Assembly (NCBI GenBank): GCA_020846815.1
Contig: JADLDF010000506.1
Location: 1 to 21,088, forward strand
Source: Gammaproteobacteria bacterium
GTDB lineage: Bacteria; Pseudomonadota; Gammaproteobacteria; Steroidobacterales; Steroidobacteraceae
Reading direction: 5' to 3'
Length of the DNA: 21,088 bases
Positions within the stretch are counted from its first letter, which is position 1; each line of letters opens with the position of its first letter. Positions 1 through 8,197 of this stretch are shown here, one piece after another. The notes below the pieces were generated by a model that was not told the origin of the DNA, searched no databases, and worked only from the letters and a program-made list of their open reading frames with translations. The position numbers and the translations under genes were made by a program.

Positions 1-469
1 GGCCCGCGCCCTTGAGCTGCAGCTCCCAGCGGACACCGTCGCGGGCCACGACCTCGCCGAGCGTGATCGCGCGACCATCGCCGAGCTGGCCGGCCCAGGT
101 GCCGAACTGGTGGCCGCCGTAGCGCGCAGCGAACGGCAGCATGCCGGGCGCGAGCGCGTTGCCGGCGAGCAGCTGCACCGCTGGCGCATCGGGCGCCGGC
201 GGCCGTGCGATGCCGAGCCACTCACCGAGCTCGTCGGACCAGGCCAGCAGCCGCGGCGCGCGCACCGAAGTCGGGCCGACGCGCGTCCAGACCGCATCGC
301 GCACCTCGCGCACGCGGTTGCCCGGGTCGGGATCGCCGGGCAGCTCGCGCACCACGCGGCTGCCGAACGCATGCCGGGTCAGGTCGAGTGAAGGCCGCGC
401 GGTCGGCCCGGTTCGGGACAGGTGCTCGGATCCGGAGAAAGGCTCGATCGGGGAAACATCGCTGGACAT
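1..469 (-). CDS. selO: Protein adenylyltransferase SelO (YdiU/UPF0061), N-terminal part, runs off the left edge
   Basis: SelO is a pseudokinase-fold enzyme that transfers AMP from ATP to protein hydroxyl groups and is linked to redox stress responses. Reading leftward from the ATG at 469 gives 156 residues that fit the family N terminus. The hallmark block YGGHQFGTWAGQLGDGRA lies at about residues 117-134, and QLKGAG, carrying a conserved nucleotide-site lysine (K153), sits at the very edge. Upstream of these is a typical WTRVGPT...PRLLAWSDELGEWLG stretch. The catalytic Asp/Asn region and the C-terminal Cys lie outside the window. No clear Shine-Dalgarno precedes the ATG; an ATG at 483 is in another frame. 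The gene diverges from dacB. The family assignment is secure; the exact start is less so. Confidence 0.93.
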   Translation of the reverse strand, partial: MSSDVSPIEPFSGSEHLSRTGPTARPSLDLTRHAFGSRVVRELPGDPDPGNRVREVRDAVWTRVGPTSVRAPRLLAWSDELGEWLGIARPPAPDAPAVQLLAGNALAPGMLPFAARYGGHQFGTWAGQLGDGRAITLGEVVARDGVRWELQLKGAG

Positions 470-696
470 GCAGTGGCTCGCATCCTTGCGGGCGGTGGCA
501 TCGCAGACGCGACGTACCGTACCGAGTCGAACCATGCCGTGCCAGGTCTCGCCGCGGGCGGGCGCCGCGCCGAGCGACCGCTTCGAGGATTCTGCAGACA
601 CCGGCCGCAGGCGTCCATCGTCGCCATGACCGGCGGCACGCGCGGAGTGTGCACCCTCACCTTGCCTCGCAACCGCCGCGCATCGACACTGGCGGG
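470..696. other. Intergenic region between divergent selO and dacB
   Basis: This 227-base GC-rich spacer must hold the promoters of both divergent genes. I could not pick out convincing -35/-10 pairs on either strand, and open frames crossing it have no protein-like content. A short direct repeat of the type GTACC lies near 519-528. Nothing else stands out. Confidence 0.5.
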
Positions 697-2247
697 ATGA
701 CGAGGCGCGTTCTTCAGATGGACGGCTGGCTGCCGTCGCTCGCCAGCGGCGCGTGGCTGGCATTCGCCGCTGCGACGGCGGTGCAGGCCCAGATTCCGAC
801 GCCGGCCAGCCCCGCGGCCTCGACACCCGTGCCTTCGGCGGCGCCGTTGCCCATCGCGCCACCGCCCACGCCCCCGCCGCCTCCGCCCACGCTGCCGATC
901 CCGGTAGACCGCGCGCCGCCGCCCGCCTACGCCGCCGCGCTGCGCGACGCCGGCATCCCGACGCGCAGCGCGGCCGTGGTGATCCGTCCGCTGGATGCCG
1001 GCGGTGTGGCGCTCGCCGAGAACGCAGCGAGCACGATGAGCCCGGCCTCGACCATGAAGCTGGTCACGACCTGGGCGGCGCTGAACCTGCTCGGCCCGGC
1101 CTACACCTGGCGCACCGAGGTCCATGCCGTCGGCCCGATCGTCGACGGCAAGCTGAACGGCCAGCTCGTGTTCCGCGGCAGCGGCGACCCGACGCTGGTC
1201 ATCGAGAACCTGTGGCTGCTGGTGCAGCGCATCCGCGCGACCGGCCTGAGCGAGATCCGTGGCGACGTCGTGCTCGACCGCAGCGCCTTCGAGCCGGTCG
1301 CGCACGATCCCGAGGATTTCGACGGCGCGGGCGATCGCGCCTACAACGCCGGCCCCGACGCGTTGCTGGTGAACTTCAAAACACTGTCGTTCGACTTCGT
1401 GCCGGATCCTCAGGCCGGCGTCGCGCGCATCGTGCCGACGCCGCAGCTCGCCGGCATGCAGCTCACGCCGACGGTGCGCGGCAGCAACGGCGCCTGCGGC
1501 GACTGGCGCGCGGCACTGCGGGGCGACGTCTCGAACCCGCTCGCACCGGTATTCCGCGGCAGCTACCCGCTCGCCTGCGGCACGCGCAGCTGGCACGTCA
1601 ATGCGCTCGAGCCGACGCCGTATTTCGCGGCCGTGTTCCGCACGCTCTGGGAGAACAGCGGCGGGAGCTGGGCCGGCAGGGTCCGCGAAGGCTCACTGCC
1701 GGCCGGAGCGCGGCTCGTCGCCTGGCGCGAGTCGCGACCGCTCGCCGAGGTGATCCGCGACATCAACAAATTCAGCAACAACGTCATGGCGCGGCAGCTG
1801 TTCCTGACCATCGGCGCCGAGAGCGGTGGGCGGCCGGCCAACGGTGCGCGCGCCGCCCAGGCCGTGCGCGCCTTCCTCACCAGTCGCGGCCAGGCGATGC
1901 CCGAGCTGGTGCTCGACAACGGCTCCGGACTGTCGCGCAGCGAGCGCATCGCGCCGGCGAACCTCGCGACCCTGCTGGTCGACGCCTGGCGCAGCCCGCT
2001 GATGCCCGAGCTCATGTCCTCGATGCCCATCGTCGGCGTCGACGGCACGACCCGGACGCGCCGTGCCGCCGCCGGCGCCGCGCACCTGAAGACCGGCATG
2101 CTGAACGACGTACGCGCGATCGCCGGCTACGTCATCGCCGACAGCGGCCGCCGCTACGTGATCGTCGCGATCATCAACCACCCGGCCGCGCGCGGCGCGC
2201 AGCGTGCCCACGACGCACTGCTCGAGTGGCTGCGCCACAATGGTTGA
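697..2247 (+). CDS. dacB: D-alanyl-D-alanine carboxypeptidase/endopeptidase, PBP4 type (peptidase S13)
   Basis: This periplasmic class C penicillin-binding protein trims and cuts peptidoglycan cross-links. All three active-site motifs are visible: STMK at residues 118-121 (nucleophile S118), SNN at about 360-362, and KTG at about 465-467. The N terminus (MTRR then a hydrophobic stretch ending AVQA-Q near residue 31) is a Sec signal peptide. A Pro-rich linker with runs of six or more prolines (about 53-68) separates it from the enzyme. At 516 residues it is slightly longer than E. coli PBP4 (477), mainly because of this linker. I chose ATG 697 because it places two Arg ahead of the hydrophobic core; ATG 718 is a credible alternative, with GAGG about 12 bases upstream. 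The open frame extends far upstream (to 205), but that part looks like antisense shadow of selO. Confidence 0.93.
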   Translation: MTRRVLQMDGWLPSLASGAWLAFAAATAVQAQIPTPASPAASTPVPSAAPLPIAPPPTPPPPPPTLPIPVDRAPPPAYAAALRDAGIPTRSAAVVIRPLDAGGVALAENAASTMSPASTMKLVTTWAALNLLGPAYTWRTEVHAVGPIVDGKLNGQLVFRGSGDPTLVIENLWLLVQRIRATGLSEIRGDVVLDRSAFEPVAHDPEDFDGAGDRAYNAGPDALLVNFKTLSFDFVPDPQAGVARIVPTPQLAGMQLTPTVRGSNGACGDWRAALRGDVSNPLAPVFRGSYPLACGTRSWHVNALEPTPYFAAVFRTLWENSGGSWAGRVREGSLPAGARLVAWRESRPLAEVIRDINKFSNNVMARQLFLTIGAESGGRPANGARAAQAVRAFLTSRGQAMPELVLDNGSGLSRSERIAPANLATLLVDAWRSPLMPELMSSMPIVGVDGTTRTRRAAAGAAHLKTGMLNDVRAIAGYVIADSGRRYVIVAIINHPAARGAQRAHDALLEWLRHNG

Positions 2248-2396
2248 ATGCAAACTGGCCGCGAGCGGCGTGCCCGAGCCCACCACCCAGCGCCGGTGGC
2301 AGGAGCAAGCGCGGCGGTGCCGATGACTGTCCGCCGGCCGCTACAGTTCGTGGTCGCTGCCGCACCACGTGTTTTGCGCTCCAGGAGTCTCAACCG

Positions 2397-3236
2397 ATGA
2401 GCCGAGCGACGCTGTCGATCCGCATCGTCTCCCTGCACATCTATCCGGTGAAGTCCTGCCATCGTCTCGACGTCGCGGCCGCGACGCTCGCGCCGCGCGG
2501 CCTCGAAGGCGATCGCGAATGGATGGTGACGACGGTAGATGGCCGCTTCATCACGCAGCGCACGCATCCCGCCTTGGCGCGGCTACGACCCGAGCGCATC
2601 GGCCCGCGGCTGATGCTGCACTGCCCGGGGCTCGACCCGCTCGAACTGCCGGCCGCCGGCGGGACGAATTGGGCACGTCGCCGCGTGCGCGTCTGGAACG
2701 ACGAGGTCGAGGCCAGCGTCGCCGGCGAGCCGGCGCGCGCCTGGTTGCATCGCGCGCTCGGCATCGAGGCCGAGCTGGTCCGCGCCGGCGAATTCACGCA
2801 GCGTCAGCCCTCCGGCCCCTGGACCGGCGGACGCGACACGCCCGTCAATTTCCCCGACGCCTTCCCGCTGCTGGTCTGCAGCACCGCCTCGCTCGACGAC
2901 CTCAATGCCCGGCTGCCCGCGCCGCTGCCGATGACACGCTTCCGTCCGAACCTCGTCATCGAGGGCCTCGCGCCCTACGAGGAGGACGCCATCGACACGC
3001 TGCGCTTCGAGGGCTGCGAACTGCGGCTGGTGAAGCCCTGCACGCGCTGTGCGACCACGCACGTCGACCAGGAACGCGGCGAGCCTACGACAGGCCCGCT
3101 GGAAGCGCTCCGACAGTACCGCTTCGACCGCGAGCTGCGCGGCGTGGCCTTCGGCCAGAACGCGCTGCTCGTCGCCGGCACGGGTCGGCGCCTGGAGGCG
3201 GACATGCGCGGCGAGGCGCTGCGGCGCGAGCCCTGA
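2397..3236 (+). CDS. MOSC domain-containing protein, YcbX/mARC-like, no ferredoxin domain
   Basis: MOSC-domain proteins bind molybdenum cofactor and in the YcbX/mARC group reduce N-hydroxylated compounds. The start (IVSLHIYPVKSC, then RGLEGDREWMV) is the MOSC N-terminal beta-barrel signature, and KPCTRCATTHVD at about 213-224 carries the conserved Cys (C215), the predicted Mo ligand, plus a second Cys (C218). The protein has 279 residues. E. coli YcbX (369) has an extra C-terminal 2Fe-2S ferredoxin domain that is absent here, so electrons would have to come from a separate partner. An AGGAG at 2383-2387, nine bases before the ATG, fixes the start. It lies 149 bases after dacB; co-transcription is possible but not shown. 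No signal peptide is seen, so it is probably cytosolic. Confidence 0.9.
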   Translation: MSRATLSIRIVSLHIYPVKSCHRLDVAAATLAPRGLEGDREWMVTTVDGRFITQRTHPALARLRPERIGPRLMLHCPGLDPLELPAAGGTNWARRRVRVWNDEVEASVAGEPARAWLHRALGIEAELVRAGEFTQRQPSGPWTGGRDTPVNFPDAFPLLVCSTASLDDLNARLPAPLPMTRFRPNLVIEGLAPYEEDAIDTLRFEGCELRLVKPCTRCATTHVDQERGEPTTGPLEALRQYRFDRELRGVAFGQNALLVAGTGRRLEADMRGEALRREP

Positions 3237-3312
3237 ATCCCTGCCGGCCCCGGTTGCCGCGGCTGATCCGGCCGCCGTACTTCGGAGTTCGCCTCGTTGC
3301 TGCGCGGACGGA

Positions 3313-3318
3313 TAAGAT
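3313..3318 (+). promoter_or_regulatory. Possible -10 element before the CHASE2 gene
   Basis: TAAGAT matches four of six -10 consensus bases in a GC-rich setting and would place transcription start about 38-40 bases ahead of the ATG at 3363. No good -35 element is seen at the usual distance. If it is real, the TTG at 3297 cannot be the start codon. Confidence 0.2.
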
Positions 3319-3362
3319 CGGCTGCAGCTCCTGCGCCGGCCGCATACCCGCCCATCTTGCCG

Positions 3363-5138
3363 ATGCCTTCGTTCCTGCAGCTCGTACGCCCGTTTACGCG
3401 CCCCATCGGTGCACTCACCGAGCGGCTCGGCACACGTTTCTACATCGGCTTAGGGCTGCTCGTCGTCGCGACCTCGCTCCTCGGCATCGGCAGCGACTAC
3501 ACCTTCAATGCGCGCGTGCAGGCCTACGACCTCGTCATGCGGAACCGCTTCCGCACGCCGCCGCCCGATCCGGCCATCCTGCTCGTCGACATCGACGAGG
3601 CGAGCCTCGCGGCCATGGCGCCGGAGTATGGCCGTTGGCCCTGGCCCCGCAGCGTCATCGCCGAATTCATCGAGGGCGCGGCCCGTGCGAAGCCCGCGGC
3701 GATCGTCTTCGACGTGGTCTTCTCGGACCTCGACCGCAGCCAGCCGGAAGCCGACCTCCATCTGCGCGAGGTCGCCGCGGACACGCCGCGCAGTTTCTTC
3801 GCGATGATCCGGCTCGATGCCGCGAACGACGCCCTGAGCCAGCTCCGGCTCGCGCAGCTCGCCGGCGTGCAGCCCCTGTCCGGCGCGAAGCCCGATGCGA
3901 CCGTGGCCATGGTCGTGCCGTACTTCTTCGACGTGCTCGACGACCGCCGGCTCGGCACCATCAATCTGTACTCGGACGCGGACGGCATCGCGCGCTCGTA
4001 TCACGTGCATCGCGACCTGGGCGGATACCGCATTCCTTCCCTGCCGGCCAACGTCGTCGCCGCGCTCGGCGGCGAGCTGCCGGCCGAGGCCGACGTGCTG
4101 CTGAACTGGCGCGGACCGCCGCCGGCCTATCCGCGCATGTCCTTCCACACGTTGTACGAGCGGCTGCTGCGCGGCGAAGTCCCGGCGGAGCTCGAAGGGC
4201 GCATCCTGATCGTCGGCTCGACCGCGCCGGCGCTGTTCGACATCCGGCCGACCTCGATCGCGACCGCGCACACCGGGCTCGAGCTGCTCGCGACCGCGCT
4301 CGACAACCTGCGCAATCGCGATTTCGTGCGGCTCCTGCCGGACTGGATCTACATGGTGATCACCGCCGTCGCCGTGCTGCTGCTCGCCATGGCGTTCCAC
4401 AGCAACGTCGACTGGCTGGTGCTGCGCACGGCCTTCACGGTCATGCAGGTCGCGTTCCTCGTCCTGACCTATTCGTTCCTGAACTACACGAGCTGGTTCG
4501 TCGACCTCACAGGGCCCTTCGCGGCGGCCCTCGCGTACTTCACGGTCGCGGTGCTCTACAGCCGCGCGATGGTGGCGCGGCGCAATGGCAGTGCACTGTA
4601 TTCGACGACGCTCGAGCCGGGGAGCCGCATCGAGGTGCTGCTGCTCACCTGTCGCATCACCGCGACTGATGCGAAGCGCGCGCGCATCCATCGTATACTG
4701 CAGCGGCGCGCCGGCCTCACCCACCTGGGCGCAGCCGCGCCCCGACTGTTCGAATCCGCGCCGCTGTTCCAGAGGCTCTACGAGGACATCGCCCTGTTCT
4801 ACTGGATCGCACCGTCCCGCAGTCGCTGTACCGCACTCACCGATCTCTTCGGCATGCTCGAGCGCAGCATCGGCGGGCTGCGCGCCATCCGGGCCGAGAG
4901 CGAGGTGTGCTTCGCCCTGCACGCGGTCCCGCTCACCACGGACGACCGCGGCGAGTGGACGGCGCCGGGCAAGGAGGCCTTCCTGTCCGCGCTGCTGCTC
5001 GTGCAGCGGGCCGCCGCGGGCTCCATCGCGCGCAGCACAGCGTTCGTCGCAGCCTGCGAGGCCTGTCCCGAAGTCATCGTTCCGAAGCGGGTCGTCGACG
5101 CGGGCGTGGCGGTGGGCAGCGATCAGGTGACGGCATGA
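3363..5138 (+). CDS. CHASE2-domain membrane sensor with degenerate cyclase-like C-terminal domain
   Basis: One N-terminal membrane helix (about 26-43) is followed by a CHASE2 extracytoplasmic sensory domain (about 45-320; VDIDEASLAAM, RWPWPRSVIAEFI and VFDVVFSDLDRS are typical). Three more helices follow (about 327-345, 357-376, 384-402), then a cytoplasmic tail of about 190 residues. In CHASE2 proteins this tail is usually a cyclase, kinase or GGDEF domain. Here it keeps the pattern of a class III cyclase but lacks key residues: the first metal Asp position reads Thr (T429), YED (D475) sits where the GD motif belongs, and GKEAFLSALL (about 536-545) replaces the GDAVNLAARL type segment. I infer a pseudo-cyclase. 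ATG 3363 lacks an obvious RBS. A TTG at 3297 with GGAG at 3284-3287 would add 22 residues. The stop overlaps the next gene by ATGA. Confidence 0.85.
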   Translation: MPSFLQLVRPFTRPIGALTERLGTRFYIGLGLLVVATSLLGIGSDYTFNARVQAYDLVMRNRFRTPPPDPAILLVDIDEASLAAMAPEYGRWPWPRSVIAEFIEGAARAKPAAIVFDVVFSDLDRSQPEADLHLREVAADTPRSFFAMIRLDAANDALSQLRLAQLAGVQPLSGAKPDATVAMVVPYFFDVLDDRRLGTINLYSDADGIARSYHVHRDLGGYRIPSLPANVVAALGGELPAEADVLLNWRGPPPAYPRMSFHTLYERLLRGEVPAELEGRILIVGSTAPALFDIRPTSIATAHTGLELLATALDNLRNRDFVRLLPDWIYMVITAVAVLLLAMAFHSNVDWLVLRTAFTVMQVAFLVLTYSFLNYTSWFVDLTGPFAAALAYFTVAVLYSRAMVARRNGSALYSTTLEPGSRIEVLLLTCRITATDAKRARIHRILQRRAGLTHLGAAAPRLFESAPLFQRLYEDIALFYWIAPSRSRCTALTDLFGMLERSIGGLRAIRAESEVCFALHAVPLTTDDRGEWTAPGKEAFLSALLLVQRAAAGSIARSTAFVAACEACPEVIVPKRVVDAGVAVGSDQVTA

Positions 5139-6058
5139 GCCTGCGCATGCGGTACGCCCTGCCAGCGCTCGCCGCGGCGCTGCTGGTCGCATGCGGCGCC
5201 GGGCAGCCGGCTGCGGAGTCGACGTCGGGCCCGTCCGCAACGACGCCGGCGGCTGCCGCAGACGCTTCGACGACGCCTGCCGCGACCTCCTCCGACGGTG
5301 CAGTGCCCACTGCAAGCTCCATCGACGCTGCAGAGCCCACCGCAACCTCCATCGTCGCATCGACGACGACGGCGCCTGCATCGATGGTCCGAATCGCCGA
5401 AACCGCGGCTGCGCGCGCGACGCCGGGAAAGAGTCAGACGTCGACGACCCAAGCCGCACAGCCTTCGCGGTCCACTGCCGCCCCCACGCCCACGCCCGCA
5501 CGTGCCTCCGCTCCTGCGCCGGCACCGGCGCCCGCGCCTGGGTCCACCTCGCAGCCTCCCGCTTCGACCACGACCGCGTCCGGCGCCGGTACCGGTACGA
5601 CCATGGCGCCGATGCCCGGCACCGTGACCCGTCAGACCGAGCTCCGGTCCCAGCCCGCCCTCACGGCGCAGACACTGCGGACGCTCGCCGCCAATACGCC
5701 AGTCATCGTCACCGCCCGGCAAAGCGGCTGGCTGCAGGTCACGAGTGGCGTTGCACGCGGCTGGGTGCGTCTGCTGCACGTCAGCACGCAGCCCAGCGCG
5801 CAGTCGGGCAGCGCGCGCGCCGAGCTCGAAGCCGCGGCGCGCGTAGCCACCGGCCGCGCCGGCAGCGGCAACATCGCCGTGACGACCGGCATACGGGGCC
5901 TGGATCAGAACGATCTGCGCGACGCCAAGCCGAATCCCGAGGAGTTGCAGCGACTGGAAGCGCTCGGCGTTGAGCCGGCCGAGGCACAAGCCTACGCCGC
6001 CCGCCGCGGTCTCGAGCGACGCTCCATCCCCTTCCCCGTTGCGCCAGCCTCCCGCTGA
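5135..6058 (+). CDS. SH3-domain lipoprotein paired with the CHASE2 sensor and M48 protease
   Basis: The N terminus MSLRMRYALPALAAALLVAC ends in a lipobox (LLVAC, C20), so this is probably a membrane-anchored lipoprotein of 307 residues. Residues about 24-160 form a Thr/Ala/Ser/Pro-rich linker, including AP repeats and a duplicated 10-residue unit. A bacterial SH3 domain follows (about 166-218: VTRQTELRSQPALTAQTL ... SGWLQVTS ... GWVRLLHV), of the kind that often binds cell-wall peptide. The C-terminal tail carries TTGIRGLDQNDL and PNPEELQRLEALG, a conserved ending I associate with SH3 proteins located beside CHASE2 and M48 genes. AGGTGA lies four bases before the ATG, and the ATG overlaps the previous stop (ATGA), so translational coupling is likely. 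The assignment as an envelope adaptor is inferred. Confidence 0.85.
   Translation: MSLRMRYALPALAAALLVACGAGQPAAESTSGPSATTPAAAADASTTPAATSSDGAVPTASSIDAAEPTATSIVASTTTAPASMVRIAETAAARATPGKSQTSTTQAAQPSRSTAAPTPTPARASAPAPAPAPAPGSTSQPPASTTTASGAGTGTTMAPMPGTVTRQTELRSQPALTAQTLRTLAANTPVIVTARQSGWLQVTSGVARGWVRLLHVSTQPSAQSGSARAELEAAARVATGRAGSGNIAVTTGIRGLDQNDLRDAKPNPEELQRLEALGVEPAEAQAYAARRGLERRSIPFPVAPASR
5300..5359 (+). repeat. Two imperfect 30-base tandem repeats coding a duplicated 10-residue unit
   Basis: Units 5300-5329 and 5330-5359 match at 25 of 30 bases by eye and encode AVPTASSIDA and AEPTATSIVA. They lie in the low-complexity linker of the SH3 lipoprotein. The unit is a multiple of three, so a copy change would alter linker length without breaking the frame. 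Confidence 0.75.
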
Positions 6059-6069
6059 GGACCCGAGCG

Positions 6070-6945
6070 ATGCGCCACCCGATCCGGCTCCTGCGACGAC
6101 GCCTCTCGATGCGAAGCAGCAGGGCAGTCGCCGCCGCCTGGGCGGCAACCGCGCTGTTCGTGATTGCGCCTGCGGCGCCACCCGCGGCGGCGCAGACCGT
6201 GCGCGACCTGCTGCGTCAAACCACGCCCGACTCCCTGCGCCTCGCGCTCGCGCTGTCCGACGCCGACGAGATCCGTGCGGGCCAGATGGCGACCGCGAAT
6301 CTGCTCGGCGTCGCCCCGCTGGTCCATGACGAGGAGCTGCAGCGCTACGTGAATCGCGTCGGCCGCTGGATCGCCCTGGGCAGCAAGCGGCCGGACCTGC
6401 CCTGGCACTTCGGCGTCATCGAATCCGCCGACGTCAACGCCTTCGCCGCGCCCGGCGGCTATGTGCTGATCACCCGCGGGCTTTATGCGAGCCTCGGTGA
6501 CGAGGCGGAGCTCGCCGGCGTGATCGCCCACGAGATCGCCCACATCGCCGAGCGGCATCAGATCGAGCTCATGCGCAAATCCCTGCTGCTCGAGCGCGGC
6601 GCGAAGGCCTTGGAAGGTGAGCTCGCGGGCGACAAGCAGAAGGAGGAACTGCTGCGCCGCCATGTCGGCACCGGTGCGGAGATGTTCGCGCGTCGCCTGG
6701 ATCAGGGCGCAGAGTTCGAGGCGGACCGGCACGGCGTGATACTCGCAGCCCGGGCCGGTTACAGCCCCTTCGGGCTGCCCGCCGTGTTGCAGAAGATCGC
6801 CAGCGTACCGCGCAGCGACGATCGCGTCTCGCTGCTCTATGCCACGCACCCCGCACCCGAACAGCGGCTGCGGCAGCTCGACGCCATGAGCGAGAGCCTC
6901 TACCGGTACGATGGTGCCGCCGGGGAGCTCTACCCGCTGCGTTGA
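6070..6945 (+). CDS. Secreted M48-family zinc metalloprotease
   Basis: M48 proteases of this kind act in the periplasm or at the outer membrane in envelope protein quality control (E. coli LoiP and BepA are relatives). The zinc motif HEIAH lies at residues 154-158 in VIAHEIAHIAERHQ. The third ligand is expected in EFEADRHG (E215, with conserved A-D at 218-219). Residues 1-41 look like a Sec signal peptide (Arg-rich start, hydrophobic core, PPAAA-Q end), with no lipobox Cys. At 291 residues it is a protease domain without the TPR tail of BepA. GAGG at 6057-6060, overlapping the previous stop codon, is nine bases from the ATG. An internal ATG at 6109 would give a shorter signal peptide. It is the last gene of the CHASE2-SH3-M48 set and converges on ackA with only 16 bases between. 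Confidence 0.92.
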   Translation: MRHPIRLLRRRLSMRSSRAVAAAWAATALFVIAPAAPPAAAQTVRDLLRQTTPDSLRLALALSDADEIRAGQMATANLLGVAPLVHDEELQRYVNRVGRWIALGSKRPDLPWHFGVIESADVNAFAAPGGYVLITRGLYASLGDEAELAGVIAHEIAHIAERHQIELMRKSLLLERGAKALEGELAGDKQKEELLRRHVGTGAEMFARRLDQGAEFEADRHGVILAARAGYSPFGLPAVLQKIASVPRSDDRVSLLYATHPAPEQRLRQLDAMSESLYRYDGAAGELYPLR

Positions 6946-6961
6946 AGCGCGGTCGGGCAGC

Positions 6962-8179
6962 TCAGCTTCCGGCAGCGTGCTGCTGCAACAACCGCGCAGC
7001 GTCCGCGGCCGCGATCCACTCCTCGTTGGTCGGCTCCACACCGACCAGCACCCGGCTCTCCGTCGTCGAAATCACTGCTGCGTTCTCGGCGTTGGCACCC
7101 GTATCGAGCGCGACTCCCAGCCAGCCCAGGGACCGGCAGACGCGCTCGCGAACTACGGCATTGTGCTCGCCAATTCCGGCTGTGAAGACCAGCATGTCGA
7201 GCCCGCCGAGCACCGCGACCAGCGCTCCAACCTCGCGCACGATCCGCCGTACGTACAGCTGTAGCGCCGCCCGTACCCGGTCTCCCTGCGCGTCGGCACG
7301 CGCCTCCTGGACCAGCAGTTCGCGCGGGTCGGAGGAAACGCCCGAAACACCGAACAGGCCGCTCTCGTGATACAGCAAATGACCAACCTGGGCCAGACTC
7401 AGCTTCTCGATCTCCATCAGGTACAGAACGGCGCCAGGGTCGAGCGAACCGCACCGCGTACCCATCATCAGGCCATCGAGTGCCGAGAAGCCCATGGTCG
7501 TCGCGACGCTCTTGAGGTCCTGCATGGCGCACAGGCTGGCGCCGCTGCCAAGATGCGCGACGATGGTACGGCCACGCGCGCGCGCACCGTGGCGATCCGG
7601 CAGTACGTTGGCCATGTACGCATATGACAGGCCGTGAAAGCCATACCGCCGCAGACCGCGCTCCCAGGCATCCCAGGAGAGCGGCAGCAGCCGCTCGACC
7701 GATGGCAGCGTATGGTGAAATGCGGTATCGAAGCAGGCGACCTGCGCCAGAGCGGGCTCGCTGCGCAACAGCGCCTCGATTGCCTCGAGCGCAAAGGGCT
7801 GGTGCAACGGCGCAAGCGGAACAAAGCTCTTCAGATCTGCGAGCACTGCGGCGTCAACCCGCACCGGCGCGGAATACCTCGCGCCGCCATGCACCACCCG
7901 ATGCGCCACTGCGGCCAGACTCCGTCCCGCGAGCCGCGCGCGCACACGCTCCCGGATATGCTTCAACGCTGTGTTGTAGGGGCGCTCCGCATCGAGCTGC
8001 AATGGAATCGAGCCGGTGCCGCCCTCGCTGTACACGGCGGTCGGGCTGCCGACGCCGTCGACCTTGCCCTTCCAGAGCGGCGCACGCGGCATCGGCTCCT
8101 GGTTCGCGTCGAAGAGAGCGAACTTGATGCTCGAGGATCCGCAGTTGAGCACCAGGATCAGGCCGGTGTTCAGTTTCAT
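6962..8179 (-). CDS. ackA: Acetate kinase (acetate/propionate kinase family)
   Basis: The enzyme interconverts acyl-phosphate plus ADP and acid plus ATP, the second step of the phosphotransacetylase-acetate kinase route. Family blocks are all present in order: LNCGSSSIKF, VAHRVVHGG, CFDTAFHHTLP, YGFHGLSYAYM, AHLGSGASLCAM, TRCGSLDPG and FTAGIGEHN. The 405 residues are full length. I chose ATG 8179, preceded by AAGG about seven bases upstream; an in-frame ATG at 8197 has no RBS. It lies 18 bases after the MaoC/phosphotransacetylase fusion, which makes the substrate, so the two are almost certainly co-transcribed. Whether acetate or a longer acid such as butyrate is preferred cannot be read from the motifs. 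Confidence 0.95.
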   Translation of the reverse strand: MKLNTGLILVLNCGSSSIKFALFDANQEPMPRAPLWKGKVDGVGSPTAVYSEGGTGSIPLQLDAERPYNTALKHIRERVRARLAGRSLAAVAHRVVHGGARYSAPVRVDAAVLADLKSFVPLAPLHQPFALEAIEALLRSEPALAQVACFDTAFHHTLPSVERLLPLSWDAWERGLRRYGFHGLSYAYMANVLPDRHGARARGRTIVAHLGSGASLCAMQDLKSVATTMGFSALDGLMMGTRCGSLDPGAVLYLMEIEKLSLAQVGHLLYHESGLFGVSGVSSDPRELLVQEARADAQGDRVRAALQLYVRRIVREVGALVAVLGGLDMLVFTAGIGEHNAVVRERVCRSLGWLGVALDTGANAENAAVISTTESRVLVGVEPTNEEWIAAADAARLLQQHAAGS

Positions 8180-8197
8180 GGCCAAACCTTGCGGCAT

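Noticed and set aside
205..696. Upstream extension of the dacB reading frame
   Set aside because: It is Arg/Ala-rich, lies antisense to selO and precedes a normal signal peptide, so it is not part of the protein.
753..2396. Upstream extension of the MOSC reading frame across dacB
   Set aside because: The extension is an out-of-frame shadow of dacB; a strong RBS and family homology begin at 2397.
3450..5525. A 691-codon minus-strand open frame opposite the CHASE2 and SH3 genes
   Set aside because: It is Arg/Gly/His-rich with no domain pattern and mirrors the codon positions of well-supported plus-strand genes; a typical GC-rich antisense shadow.
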